This document shows, in pieces, positions 23,058 through 35,373 of a DNA stretch of 64,000 nt. The first letter of the stretch is position 1, and every line of letters begins with the position of its first letter. This stretch comes from Neckera pumila (taxonomy: Eukaryota > Streptophyta > Bryopsida > Hypnales > Neckeraceae). The notes below the pieces were generated by a model. The model was not told where the DNA came from. It made no database searches and was given only the letters and a program-made list of their open reading frames with translations. The stretch spans positions 19,284,501 through 19,348,500 of the forward strand of contig OZ018417.1 in NCBI GenBank assembly GCA_963969595.1. The letters run 5' to 3'. A program made the position numbers and the translations under genes.

Positions 23058-25956
23058 TTGCAGGTCAGTTCTCCAGGAGACCAGAATTTTTGAAATTTTG
23101 GTTGCCTTGGTGGTGACGTTGCAAATGTGTATAACGCTTTGAATTGCGTGCCCTCAAATTCAAATTGTACTCTTGCATTGCAATGAAGGTTGGTAGTGTT
23201 GTTTGGAAAACTGGTCTTCCAAATGTACACTCTTGACATGTGGAAGTTTTCGAATCAGATGCATGCAGAACATACCAGATTCTAGGATTAAAAAAGTGTG
23301 CCATTACAGATTTGTCATTAGAGAGGGTTGAGTGTATGTTCCAGATACTTATATTAGTCCGAGGATTTTCAAAGAGTGGGCAATTATAGAGTGTGTTATT
23401 GGAGAGGGTTGTTCCAGTTGGTAATATTGTTTGCGTGTGTGAGGGTTTGTACAATTTATTCGTCTTTGGATACTGCCTCTGGTCGCTTTTCTGTCTGGTG
23501 AATGTGAGAAATATACAGATGCGGAATTTGATTTCATGTTTCGAGTCTTTTCGTTTACTCTTGTGCTGTTCTTGTGTTTCCTGATGTGGCAGATGGTGAT
23601 TTTGGATAAGCCCCATTTAGAGTCACTCCAATTTGACAGTGTTGAGCAACAGCATGAACGTGACAACCTAGGGAGAGAATGAAGCGAATCGTGCTGCTGC
23701 TGCTGCTCTTTTTCAATATTTGCTATGATTTGTTTACCCCCTGTTGGGTGCTCCGCAACGGCACTAACAAGTGTCAAGCCTTTTAACGATCAGAAGCCAA
23801 TTCGAGGAGACTTGATTATTACAGGCCTTGGCTGTATATATAGGTTGATGAAAGGAGACACTACAATACGTGGTAGTGAAAGAGGATAAGAGGTAGAATT
23901 TTTTTGTTAATGGTGGGGGTGAATTTTGTTCACTTCTGCGGTTACAATAACCACAATCCTAATCTTGAAATTTTGCCTGAATTTGCTTTGGTTGTTCATC
24001 CTCTCTGGTACAGGATTTTGCTACAGCTGCCTCTGCTCATTGCGTTCAATGTTTTATGAACACCCGACTTTGCAATTGTGTCTGAAATTCTATTGCAATT
24101 TGCCTCTCGCATCATCTGCAGACATGATTCAGCATCCTGTTGGGGTTTCTGTGGAGGTGTAGGGTAAGCATCTAGGGTGCTTCATGGGAATCAACATAGC
24201 CAATAAGGGCTGGAGCCTGAGATTCGGGTGCTTATTCCATGATGCATCGTGCCCTAGATTGCTTACCCCGAGTAAAGCGAATATGAAAGAAATCTAGGGT
24301 TCTTGAAGCGTAAACCACTGTCGGGAAAGTTCCCGTGCATTTCCCGGGCAGTTTTTGGGCCGTAAGTTGGGGTGTAATGCTCGATTACACGGGCAAAATC
24401 GCATAATTAGGCATTACGCATTTTTCATCCACGATGTTACTATTTATCATCCACATCCACATTCTCTTCATTGTATGCCCTCCTTTGGTTTCCGTCGGAC
24501 AACACTTCCCTTTGTCAGACATTGCATGATATAAAGAACCTTCTCATCAAGCTCCGCCCTCCTCGTCCGCTCTTTATATTGCACAATGCCCTCCTCCTCT
24601 AGCATTGCCCTATACATAATCCACTGTTACACAAGTTCACCTCATGCTAGGAAGCCCACTCACAATAGAAATAGAAATATTACAAAATTCATGTTGAAGT
24701 GATCAACATCAAAGTTCGTAACTTATACAGAGTAAGGTAATTTGTGGCAATGCTGACCCTATTCCTAAAATGTGCTCCTCTACATAAGAATCTAGGGTCA
24801 AGTTGGGGTATACCTATAACTAGCATTGGAAAATTCAAAATGTCCAAAAAAATATAAGCAAGGAGAATTGAGAATCCTCTTTCAATTGCCAACAAGATCC
24901 AACAAAAATTTAAGCAATTTAATAATAGTATATAATTGTGTAGTTATCTTATCCTTCTAGAAAATCTAGAAAATCTATAAATCCTTCTAGAAAATTTTTA
25001 TCCTTTGAACATTGTACACAATGAAAGTTGGATGTTTTAGGGCAAGCTTGTAACCCATAAATGACACCGCAGACATTTTCTGTCCGATTAATGACAGAGA
25101 ATCTTGTTGGTATTTAAAGGGATGATTTTCATGGTCACCAGTCCCTCTTTTAAGGGTTGAGAAACACAATTCGTTTTTGAGAAATCCTACGTTAGCACAT
25201 CTTTGGAGTCTCTCTCTGGTTTGCCAACAAGAACGTATAAAATTTTGACCAGCCTAAAGAGGTGAGCTTGGGTGACCTACAAACTTCGAATGATATGGTC
25301 CGAGACAGCGACAAAAGCATCAAAATCAGATTCCTACAAATAAAGTTGAGTACAGCATTGGAACAGAGATTTTGACAGTTGTAGGCATACTCCAAATACG
25401 TTCACAACAACAAATGTATCTTGAAGCCAATGCCAGAGTCCTGAAGCATCAGCGATACTACAACTCAAAAGACACCATAATGAGCGAAAATCAGGAGTAC
25501 AAGAACCCACGCTTCAGCCACTTCACCAAAAAATCTCGGGACAAGTCCTAGATTGAGTGTAGAATTTGATTTCTCTACTTGACAAAACTAAGTAACTGGT
25601 CAGATTAATAGATATGCTGTGGATGTAATAAAAAGAAAACGACATGAATTTAAAGAACTTGAAATGAAATGACTAACCCAAGCACAGAATTGTGTGAAAC
25701 AATTACGCTACACAAGACTGTATTAACAGAAACACAAGCTATAATTCACGGTACAGAGGTTTCTCACTAACAGCCTCAACCTTCTAGATCCCATAAAGCT
25801 GGGTGCATCACTTGATTCCTCATATCATCCCTACGCGGTGCAGTTCTGCAAAAATTGCGCAGTGCAGCTCCATGTCATGGACGTGGTTTGACAAGTTACC
25901 AGTCCATTTCATAGCCACAGCAAAGCAAAGCATGATGACTCAATAACTAAAGAATA
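23058..25956. other. Convergent intergenic region, GUN4 / TSR2
   Basis: 23190-23425 is a copy of repeat F (see phosphomannomutase intron 5). 24160-24275 is a foldback: AAGCATCTAGGG near the left is answered by CCCTAGATTGCTTACC at the right. 24300-24620 is related in inverted orientation to 49010-49310 (shared CGATTAC and GGCAAAATC blocks and CATTGCCCTATAC). Frames in 23.9-24.2 and 25.0-25.4 kb are not recognisable proteins. Part of each end will be 3' untranslated sequence. Confidence 0.5.
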
Positions 25957-27146
25957 TTATGGTCGCTTGCCACTACGCCCTTTTCTTTTCGCTGGGGCTT
26001 CCTGCCAACCATCGGCAATCTCTTCCTGTGTCAAAGTCGGTGGTCTTTCCACCTGTTGAGATGCTTTGCTGCCCTGTGCAGCCGGAGTATCTAGCTCCAT
26101 GCCCATGTCTTGCTGCCCTGATGAACTGGGAAGTCCTTGCTCATCCTCATCCATGGAATCATCGTCACTATCAGAGTCCTCACCATTCTCATTGGGCGCC
26201 TGCAAAAAGAACCAACAAAAGCTGTTTAGATCGAGACTCTACTGATGGTCTCCAGCTAGAAAGCGAAATTGGGATCCACAGAGTAAAGAAGAGTTCCTCA
26301 ACAATAATATCCTCTCAGGGAGTCACATTCTCAATTCCTTTGTAAGAGCAGATTTCCCAATGGCGTTCCTTTTTATCCTCTTCAAAACAATCACTGTCTC
26401 GTGGAAGAAGCTTGCTGAAATACCTTTACGCTCTTAGCGCTGGTAGGTTTATTTTGAGACGCAGCAGCTGCAAGGCGATTCACAGTTTCATAGTTTCCTT
26501 GGGAACATTCCTCGTGAAGAACAAACAACTGCTCTGCAACCTGCAATTAATAGGCCAAGTCATTCAATAACCGACACGGAATAATACAAATGTGGATAAG
26601 CGAGACGTGCATGTGCCCCCAAAAGGCAAAAGAATTCGTATAGTACAAGATTACCAGTCTCTGTAACAGAGAGAATCGAGAAGTAAGGTAGGAAATACAT
26701 ACCTCCTGTAAACTATCATCCTCGGTTTGTGTGTTGAATTTCTCAATCATGGTATCGTCCAACAGTTGTTCCAATTCATCAATGTACCGTCTCGCTGAAT
26801 TCAACAATGAAAGTTCCTACATGTGAGAAATTGCAGAAAACCCTAATCCCTAGTCTACAACCCTATCGTAAATGCCTCCAATTACCACCCATTCTTTACA
26901 AAAGTAAGAGGAATTGGATCCAAAGAGAATAAGATTGAATACGAGGAGAACACCTTTTGAGCCAACAAACCAAGTGAGAATGTCATTTTCAAGCTGCAAC
27001 GCCTTCTGGTTGGAGCTCCGCCCGCCCCATTCATTCTCCACGGCGAGCTGCAGCGCAGTCCACCGGAGAAAGCACAAGTGCACTCCCGAGGCAAGTTTGG
27101 AGATCGCCTCCTGGCTCAAGGCAGGCCACGGCGCCTCTACCTCCAT
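25957..27146 (-). CDS. TSR2: TSR2-like pre-rRNA-processing protein
   Basis: Four exons on the minus strand: 27146-26954, 26794-26703, 26540-26424, 26199-25957; 214 aa. TSR2 in yeast and human is the chaperone that delivers eS26 to pre-40S particles. The N-terminal TSR2 domain (about 18-115) shows GVHLCFLRWTALQLAVENEWGG and YIDELEQLLDD, followed by a helix with EQLFVLHEEC. The C-terminus has the usual acidic run (142-156), a conserved DGWQ near residue 198 and a basic tail (KRKGRSGKRP). Exon 2 is placed at the acceptor after 26795 because this restores the family spacing of seven residues between WF and YID; an acceptor 18 bases upstream of it does not. An upstream in-frame ATG at 27191 would add 15 residues. 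The gene is head-to-head with ClpP4. Confidence 0.82.
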
Positions 27147-27929
27147 GCCTTCGAATTGGGACCCTAAAACACTGGGACGACGGCTTCGCACTCTAAAACC
27201 CTAAACCAACACAAACAATAGAATAATCAATGAGTTGGTTATCTGCAAACACGTGCAAAAACATCGTAGCACCGAGGGAAGAAGGAAGATGGACAGGAAG
27301 GCGACCCGTCTTGAAACTCGGACCAAGGAGTCTCCTCGGGCATTGCCCTATACAAACTTTCGACTACCGGGTAATCTAAAGTGATGATTTCGGGAATCGC
27401 TACTCTTTAAGCCTGCGAACCAGTTCTACGTTGGTTCTGCATCTCAGACAGCCGCAGAAGAGAGCTTCCGTATCAGAAGACCAGAATGAACAAAATTTGA
27501 AGATGAATTGAAAACTGGCCCACAAAAAGTGGAGAAGAAGTTTTAGGGCACCTCGTCAATTCGTTGAAGCAGCTTCTTATGTAGCTAAGCCTCGCTACAC
27601 CACCTCTCTCACAGCGCAAAATCTCGACAGAAGCAAAGGAGGAGGAGATGAGGGGAGGAGACCCAACGAGACTCAGATCTTCTTCGCAACCTGCAGCAGT
27701 TCTCAAATTCCACTCACCTCTGAAATCTGGAAACAACAAACAGATGCAAGAAAGTCTGTTGAGCCACGTAAAACCCATACCTGCGCTCCCATGTGGATGA
27801 AATTTTATTGGATGATAATACTAATCCATCCACCCCAAAACCCTAGTCCACACAAACCTTCCCCTATCCATAATCCATTCTGATTGTTGTTGGAATGCTG
27901 AGAGTTTTGTTGCAGGAGATTGCTCCACA
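27147..27929. promoter_or_regulatory. Shared divergent promoter region, TSR2 / CLPP4
   Basis: Only 783 bp separate the two divergent start codons, so both promoters and leaders must fit here. A TTGTTGCAG directly upstream of GAGATTGCTCCACAATG suggests that a 5'-untranslated intron may end at 27915. A fragment at 27330-27360 (CTCGGGCATTGCCCTATAC) is shared with the repeat at 49.02 kb and with 24.6 kb. No TATA box was assigned. Confidence 0.4.
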
Positions 27930-30231
27930 ATGGCAGCGATGGCAGCGATGGCAGCGATGTCCATGACGACGACATCCTCGCCCAAGTTTGCCGTCCCAAG
28001 CTCGCTAATTTCGTCCCCATCTCTTCCCAAGCGCACCTCCTCCTCGTTCGTGGCTCCCGTTCGTCTTTCCAAATTCAGTCCGCGGGCTTCTTCTTCGGTT
28101 TCGGGCGGTGCCACTTCTTCTTCTCCTTCTTCGTGGTTGCCGGAGACCGATGTGTCGTCGTCGCAGAATTCGTTGTGGACGCCCCCCATGGCGTCGCAGG
28201 CTGCGCCCCCCACCTCCATGCGGTCCGCGGAGGCGGATGTGATGGGGCTCATGCTGAAGCAGCGGATTGTGTTTCTCGGCAATCAGATGGACGACTTCGT
28301 GGCTGACGCCATCATCAGCCAATTGCTGCTCCTGGACGCTGTGGATCCCAAGAAGGAAATTCGACTCTTCGTGAATTGTCCCGGGGGGTCTATCAGGTGC
28401 GGAAATGGGTTCTTTTTCTTTCTTGGTTTTAAGGTCACTGCAACTAATTGCGACTTTTCAAACAATCAACTTAGGTCCTGTTGTTAGAATGGCCATTTTG
28501 TAACTGTTCTTATCAGTAAGAAATCAAGGAGAATTCCAACGCACGAAATGGATGCATTATTTTGATGAGTACACGAACTGCGACTAATTCGTGAATTTCC
28601 CAGGAGTCTATCAGGTGTACGTTCGTGTTTTTTTTAGGGATTTTACCCAATTGCGACTTTTAAACACTTGTCGTAGGTTCTGTTTAGTAGAATGGACATG
28701 TTTTTAATTATTCTTATTAGCAAATGAATGAGGGTTCCAACGTACGAAAGGGTGCATTATTTGGTACCACATGTGAAAGTTTATAAGGTTTCAAAGTTTT
28801 ATTGGTAGATGATCTAAAGCCCGACATCTAAAACGGATGAGTTCTGATTTTGACGAAATTAGACTCTTTGTGAATTGTCCAGGGGGATCTACTAGGTGCA
28901 CAAGTGAGTTCGTTTGTTGGTTTTATGGGCACCACACCTAATTGGGCCTCATCTTAACACTGAACAGAGGTTCTGTTATTAGAACGGCCATATATTGAAA
29001 TATTCTTATTAGCAAGAAAGCAAGGAGGGTCCCAGCGCACGAAAAGGGTGTATTATTTTATACCTTATGTAGAAGTTTTATTGGTAGACGATCTAAATTT
29101 AACATTTAAAATGAATGAGTTCTGATTTTGAGGTGGTTTACATTCTCAAATTCAATATCTACTTATTCTGTGCAATTTTGGAGTGTTACGTTTAGGTAGG
29201 TGGGACAATTGGGTGGCTATCTTGTCCCAATTTGTAGTTTAATGCTGGGTATTCGGTAAGGATAATCAAAATTCACCACTGTGGAGCATAGACAGTCTTA
29301 TTACTAGACTGGCAAACTTTTTAAATTGTTCTTATTGGGATTGAATGAGGATTCCAATTCGCCTAAGCTGATTGCGGTATTTGGATAGAGTTTGCAAAAC
29401 GTATGAAAAGTCAATTAATTTTCGGTAGGTGTCCAAAATTCGCTATGACGATGGGAACATGTTGATTAAGGGATACAAACCAGCTGAACATCTGATCAAG
29501 TGCTCTTTTGGGACCCTAATTTAGGGATTGCTGTGAATTGCAGTGTGGAATGCTGAGTTCCCTGTTGTTCTGGCTTTTGCAGTGCTGCTATGGGAATTTT
29601 TGATGCCATGCAGCTATGTAGAGCAGACGTGTCCACCATTTGCTTCGGTTTGGCTGCTTCAACAGCAGCTATAGTTCTCGCAGGAGGTACGAGGGGGAGG
29701 CGACTTGCAATGCCTAATTCCCGTATTATGATGCATCAACCCCTAGGAGGTGCAAGTGGTCAGGCCATTGACGTGGAAATTCAAGCTAAAGAGGTCATGT
29801 ACCATAAGAGCAATGTAATACGTATTCTGTCTGAGATTACAGGGCGTTCTGTTGGACAGGTATGGTTCTTTGTAATCGTATTGTCCATTTTTTTTCTAGT
29901 GAGGTTGACAAGCTCTAAAGGATGTGACTGATGAATTTTCTTGCGTCGGAAAACAATAAGTTAAAATGCTATCTCAAGTTCGAATCTGATGAGTTTATGG
30001 TCATTGAATCTCCAGGTAGAGAAGGATATCGATAGGGACCGCTACATGTCTCCCATCGAAGCAATGGAATATGGCATCATTGATGGGGTGATCGACAAGG
30101 ATGCAATCATTGCTATAAGTGAATTGCCTGTTGTGTCTGAAAGGGTTAAACCTCGGAAGGAGAATTTAGATGCTATGGAAAATCCACGGAAGTTCCTAAC
30201 CCCTGAAATCCCTGATGATGAGATATATTAG
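27930..30231 (+). CDS. CLPP4: Plastid ATP-dependent Clp protease proteolytic subunit 4
   Basis: Exons 27930-28396, 29583-29859 and 30016-30231; 319 aa. It is a core subunit of the stromal Clp protease that degrades plastid proteins together with ClpC/D. Residues 1 to about 60 are Ser/Ala-rich with no acidic residues, a plausible transit peptide; the start is a 9-base tandem repeat giving MAAMAAMAAM. The ClpP fold follows: GLMLKQRIVFLG, LFVNCPGGS, FGLAASTA with catalytic Ser182, MMHQPLGGASGQ with His207 and DRDRYMSPIEAMEYG with Asp256. Ser-His and His-Asp spacings (25 and 49) equal those of E. coli ClpP. All three catalytic residues are kept, so it is not a ClpR. The C-terminal FLTPEIPDDEIY is characteristic of ClpP4. 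Intron 1 (28397-29582) contains two degenerate extra copies of the exon 1/intron junction. Confidence 0.93.
28355..29126 (+). repeat. Threefold tandem duplication spanning the CLPP4 exon 1 / intron 1 junction
   Basis: The exon end (CTCTTCGTGAATTGTCCC...TATCAG|GTGC at 28396) recurs as GTGAATTTCCCAGG...TATCAGGTGT ending at 28614, and as CTCTTTGTGAATTGTCCAGG...TACTAGGTGC ending at 28895. After each junction the same intron landmarks follow: an ATTGCGAC-like block in the first two and a diverged version in the third, (T)TAGAA(T/C)GG(A/C)CAT, TTCTTATTAGCAA, CCAACG(C/T)ACGAAA and GGTGCATTATTT. The copies have diverged by substitutions and small indels. Spacing is 218 and 281 bp. Confidence 0.85.
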
Positions 30232-31401
30232 TTTCCTTCAGATTATCAATATATTCAGACCATGTAGAGATTTTTTTTAGCCTTTTCCTTCCCTTTTGGA
30301 GCTCTTCTTTCAAATGCCCTTTTCTCAACTCATACTGTGCTTGTTTCCAAGTTGTTTGCATCTGCTCTGCTGCATCGAAACTGCTCTGTGAGTGACTTGA
30401 TACTCTAGAAACTCATAACGATTCTGAAGAAGGTCTGAACGTGTGCATTTGGAAACCTGAATTGAAAACCACTTCGGGTGGAGTTCTCCGAACCTACCCG
30501 CAGTTAGTGCTAAGCACAACTGTTGATCAGAGGATGGGTTTTCAAATAGGAAGCTCATTTCTGAAATCCAATGTAAGACTTCAATAACAACAATGCAGTA
30601 GTACTGTAGCTGTTATCTACAATCTCTGACTATGAACGGAGTTCTTCATCCTCCTGTATTCCAAGGAGGCCTTGTGAAGGTAAGGACACCAAATTTGGAT
30701 ACTGAAAACCACCCCTCTAGATAACTGCCGAAAATGTGCATCTTTGAACATGAGAGCTGAGTGTCAATGTTTTGTACTGTACATTTATAATCCGTTTGAA
30801 AACTCACAGTTTCAATGTTCAAAAAGTACATGGTAAAAGTACATTCATCTACTGTAGTTTGATGGGGAAACAAAAACCCTGGTAGAGGTGTTGCCCTTGG
30901 AGTAAATGACAAGGCTTGGTCACTTTGTTACTTCTTGTTATGGCAAGAAAGTAAATGCCATACAATAGAACCACCCATTCCTGATCAGGGAGTTATATCC
31001 AACCTAAGCTTGGAATATGTTCTTTCCCCCTTTTCAAAGCTGGGACTAATAAAGTCATGACACATGTCTCAAAGTAGTGAACAAGAAAGTAGTTCTTGAA
31101 TGATCGGAATTAGAATAGTCTATACATTGGGTATGGGTTTAGGCCAACTTTTGGCTTCTAAAACTCATAGTAATTTGAATTCAAGGAAAAAAACAATGAA
31201 AAATTTGCAATGCCCGTCATTTCTATCTTTCTATAAGGCACAAAATAAATATTGCCTTCTACAGCTTTAGATTCTACGTAGAATCGCTTAAGTAATTGAT
31301 TGTGGGTGGTTCTACTATATGTGCCAAAAAAAATTCAATAAAAAACACATGGTAAGAGGGTCTAGAATCTTCTTTCAATTGCTAACAAGATTTGACAAAA
31401 A
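30232..31401. other. CLPP4 3' region and intergenic DNA
   Basis: The first few hundred bases are expected to be 3' untranslated sequence. 31010-31330 belongs to a dispersed repeat also seen at 7240-7650. No other gene is supported. Confidence 0.5.
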
Positions 31402-31999
31402 ATAATCGTAAAGTCCCATTGTCTCCTTTGGGAATAAAATGGATCTTAGATAGGCCTCTACAATCTCAGTTTTCATTGTGATTTTTTGAAACTTTTTTTG
31501 AAGATAGGAACATACATTAGCTTTTAAAGAATTTAATTTTTATTGGAACTGGTACGTGGGAGCAAAAGTTTTACTATTGTAAGTCCAAAATGGGGTTCTT
31601 TGGGCAATACAAAAAAAATCACAAGAAGTCAAAACAACATTTTCAAAAAAAGAATTCTCATAGAAAATATTTTTGTCAACCTGAAATTTTTTGATTCATT
31701 CTATTTGGACTAGTGATTAAAAAGTTTTGAACAATCTTATTTTTTGAGCAATCTAGGCAATTTCTTAAAATTAACTTGTAAGATTCATTTAAAAAATAAA
31801 AAATAAAAAATAAAAAAATTTAATCTTAAAATTATTAAAAAAATACTTTAAAAAAAATACGAAATCTAACTATTTTGGGGAGCAATCAACCAAGTTGATT
31901 GCTCCCTAGGGGACTTTTTGAGATTGACAGGCCAAGCTTGAAATAGTTTGGCATGTCAATCTGGAGTAGCCCTCCGGAGGGCTGCTTTTTTTCTAATGC
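31402..31999. mobile_element. Partial TTAA-family element (B3) joined to a truncated CATTAG MITE (A2)
   Basis: 31402-31790 begins GTAAAGTCCCATTGTC like the left end of the 44.9-kb copy and continues through its interior (ATTTGGACTAGTGAT block). It lacks a right terminus. From about 31790 an A-rich stretch leads into the right half of a CATTAG MITE, ending CCCTCCGGAGGGC...TTTCTAATG at 31999. This half is closely related to 34380-34509 and 51620-51761. Confidence 0.6.
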
Positions 32000-32339
32000 A
32001 AACAAAGAATTTTACTAATGTAACAGTACGGATAATCACTTACCTAATTGCCAAGCTACAAATGAGCTCCGCACTGTGCTACAAACGCGTACTGCACTAT
32101 GGCTCTTTTCTTTTGTGCACAGCTTGCTACATTGGTGGCATTGTAAGATCATTCATTTTTTCTACTGCAGATCAATGGTAAAGGTTCAATGCGGCTGATT
32201 TTTGATAAAATTAAATCAATACTAGCTAAGGGAGGTTCCACTTTTTTCCCCTAGACATCGACGGTTGTTGTTTAACCCTGTAAAGATGGGCTAGTCTCTA
32301 CAAAAATCATCTTTTCTAATATAGTGCAAATCATTTACT

Positions 32340-32500
32340 TTAATCCCTAAAGGACCAACATGCGTTTTCTGGCAATATAGAAATTTTGGACAAGTACGTG
32401 TAACTAGAGATTTCCATATTTTTGGCCCAAATTTTACTAGATGGTGGGGACAAGGTGTAACTTTAACCCCTAAAGGACCAAGGGTTTTTTTCAATCCCCA
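32340..32500. mobile_element. TTAA-family terminal fragments (B4)
   Basis: Two termini in the same orientation: TTAATCCCTAAAGGACCAAC at 32340 and TTAACCCCTAAAGGACCAAG at 32463. The sequence between them is an inverted match to the right end of the copy at 40229-41166 (shared CCCAAATTTT and TGGGGACAAG blocks, compare 41060-41110). These are remnants, not a complete element. Confidence 0.6.
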
Positions 32501-34166
32501 CTAGCTCGGAATGTGACACACCAAACCAAATCCGCATCAGCACCCGCTAAAGAGAGGCAACTTAACAACGCGAACACATCTGTCCCCGAACCACGTGCAT
32601 ACATGGGAAACCTTTGAATTGTCTGACAACCTCACAACCGTAAAGACCGCCGTCACTGTGAAACGAGATCTCAGCACTGAAATTTGTCTTGCATTACATG
32701 CATTCCCGGTCACAGATCTCACAAAGTCACAGAAATAAACGGAATTGAAAATTTCTTTTATTATCGATCAGCGAAGACACTGTCAAGTACGTGCTGTGTC
32801 GTGGATAGCACATGGCGACAAATTGGGTAAAATTTATCACCAGCACTAGCTTCTAGATTGCGACCTAACTTAAGGTCCTAACTTGGTCGCTCTGTTTGAT
32901 CGATCAGTTGCCCCAGCCATGCGAGAAGCATGCAGTAAGCTAATTAGTGATGAACAAACTCTCTTGGTTTCTAAATCAACTGAAACGAACACGCATGCGA
33001 TTGGAGCTGGAGGTCCTAATTAATTAGCATTCCAACCTGTACAACTCTCATTCTATTCCTCATCCTGTCCATCCTCATCTCACAACACTCACATACAGAA
33101 ACCTTCACAGGACTCAGAAAACGCCATAATCTCCTTAATTTCAGAAATTGAACACAACAATAGTACGTTTCACAACAATAGTACGTTTCACAAAGTCATT
33201 GATCAAGCAAGAAGAACCGGATTCGTGTGGTCTCGTTACATGCAGTTTTGCACACAAGTAAGTTACACAGATAATGTGCTCGAAATTGTCTGATAACGAG
33301 TGTGTGTGAAATCAATTTGAGAGATGAAAATGAAATTTACCCAGCAGCTTGCCTCTCTAGCTGGGTGCCGCACAGACGGAAACTAGAGAGAAATTTATCG
33401 GCGACTCATGAACTCAAAGTTCGTCTCTGGATATATATAAGTTATATATGTGCAACGCAAGGCGAGGAGTCGAGGATCCTGGGTCCATGGCCGACACACT
33501 TACAGAGTTGTAATAACTGCTTCTGCCTGGCCATGCACTGCAGATTCCAGTGAGGTTTTTTTGGGCCTCATGAGGTCAGACTCTAGTGTCCTCGCATAGT
33601 CACAGTGGTCTAAACCTCTAGGGAACATCCACCATTATTGCATGGTGTGTTTTCAGTGTGAAAAAAAAACATGTAGTGCAGATATCTAGAGTATCTAGAT
33701 CACTACAGTAGAGTATCCAGATACAATAGAACCTCTCTAAGTTGAACCTCTGTAACCACATAAATTTCTGTAAACCAATCATGTCAGACCGGTCTTGGAC
33801 TGGGCCATATAACAAAGGCTATGACTAAAAAAGACCCTCCAGAAGTCAATAAACCTCTATAAACCAATCTGTCAGATTGGTTGGGGACTGATCAGCTTAA
33901 AGAGGTTCAACTTAATTATGAATTGGAAGACCCGGGTACCTAGGTAGTAAGGTAGGAGGCTCAAAATCCGACCATTTAAGGACTAGTGACTCTAGTATGC
34001 CTTTTTCATGTGGTTACTTGATGGAAATATTTTTAGCTCATTTTTCAAAGAAAGAGAAATAGATGAAGAATCTAACACAAGTTGTTTCATATTTTTTGAA
34101 GCATTTTTTAATTAGTTATGAATTTTCAAATGAGATGTGTTGTAGGTCCCTATTTATGACCCTATG
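32501..34166. other. Intergenic DNA with a dispersed repeat and a small MITE
   Basis: 33040-33300 is a repeat of which interrupted copies lie at 40150-40240 plus 41160-41270 and at 42235-42290. It includes an 18-base tandem duplication (CAATAGTACGTTTCACAA). 33728-33915 looks like a small inverted-repeat element: AAGTTGAACCTCTG near the left is answered by AGAGGTTCAACTT at the right. The block at 32520-33000 has higher GC but no recognisable protein. Confidence 0.5.
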
Positions 34167-34509
34167 CATTAGAGAAAAAATGAGCCCTCCAAAGGACTCT
34201 AAAATTTAGTTTTATGGGGCAGAAAAATGTTGATTTCCCCTATTTTGTGCAGCAATTTTTGCTGTGACAATGGCACAGGAAGTCAATTTTCCGAATAAAA
34301 AATTAATTAAAAAAAAAGTTTAATCTCAAAAATATATATATTTAAAAATAAAAATAAAATAAAAAGTACGACAGCTAATTGTTTTGGCGAGCAGTCAGCC
34401 AAGCTGACTACTCACCAACAGCCATTTTGAGATTGCAGGCCAAGCTTGAAATAGCTTGGCCATGTCAATTTGGAGCAACCCTCCGGAGGGTTGCTTTTTT
34501 TTTCTAATG
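34167..34509. mobile_element. CATTAG-type MITE, copy A3 (343 bp)
   Basis: The left terminus is CATTAGAGAAAAAATGAGCC, followed by CTCC. The right terminus in reverse complement is CATTAGAAAAAAAAAGCAAC, followed by CCTCCGG. The interior closely follows the copy at 51384-51761 (shared CTACTGTGACAGTGGC-like and GCCAAGCTTGAAATAGCTTG blocks). No coding capacity is seen. Confidence 0.8.
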
Positions 34510-35373
34510 GTCTTCCATGAACCGTTCACTTGCATTTCTAAAGAAAGATGGCAATAACAAAGAGAATGATTGGTTCTTGCAATTAAGAATGCTTTTTTCC
34601 TTGATTCATTCAATGACTATAGCGTTCACATTAAAGAAAATTTCAAGCCTCCAAAGGGCTGCTCCACAAACCTCCAAATTACCTTGAAATTAGATTTTTT
34701 GAGGCTAAAAAATTAATTTCCCTCCTATTTTTGCGCAGCTAAAATTGCAGTGACAGTGGAACCCAGTTTACGAGTTAAAATTTATTAATTAAAAATAAAT
34801 ATATAAATAAATAAATAAATAAATTCTCTAATGACTTTTAGAACCAGCTCATGTCCATTTCACAACCATTTATAGAGGCAGTTCTTAATACCCATACAAT
34901 TTCAGAGCCTCCTACCTTACTGTAATATGATTTGGAGGAATCTTTCATTCAAAAACTTTTGAAGTGATAATGAGATGGGTCCAGATGTCATGATTTGGTC
35001 AACAATGAGTGAGATGCACTACAATGGATAATTGCAAAGCAAGTCAAGTAATCAAAATAATCGCTGGTTAGGACATTTTGAGCTGCAAGGCGGTGCGGTT
35101 GGTATTGACCTGCAATTATTTTTTATGACTAAAATCTTAGCCTTCTTTGCAATTACCATATATACTCTCAATGAAGGAGAATCGAACCATTTCACTTCTT
35201 TGATTGTTCGACCATTCAAACATTCTACGACAGATAAACTCTTCTACATTTAGATTATATTAGGTGGATCTACTCACTAAGTTACTACTGGTTGGTAGTA
35301 GTAGAGATTTCTCTTAGATTTCTTTCATTGCCAAACTAATGAAATTTCTACTCCATACCCACCATTTTGAAAG
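34510..35373. other. Intergenic DNA with a partial MITE copy
   Basis: 34630-34830 repeats the left half of the CATTAG-type MITE (AGCCTCCAAAGGGCTGCTCC and GTGACAGTGGAACCC blocks) without a matching right end. It ends in an (ATAA)n tract at about 34797-34825. Nothing gene-like is seen. Confidence 0.5.

Noticed and set aside
33018..33300. Reading 33.0-33.3 kb as a gene end because it is GC-richer
   Set aside because: The same segment recurs in pieces at 40.15-42.3 kb, so it is a dispersed repeat.
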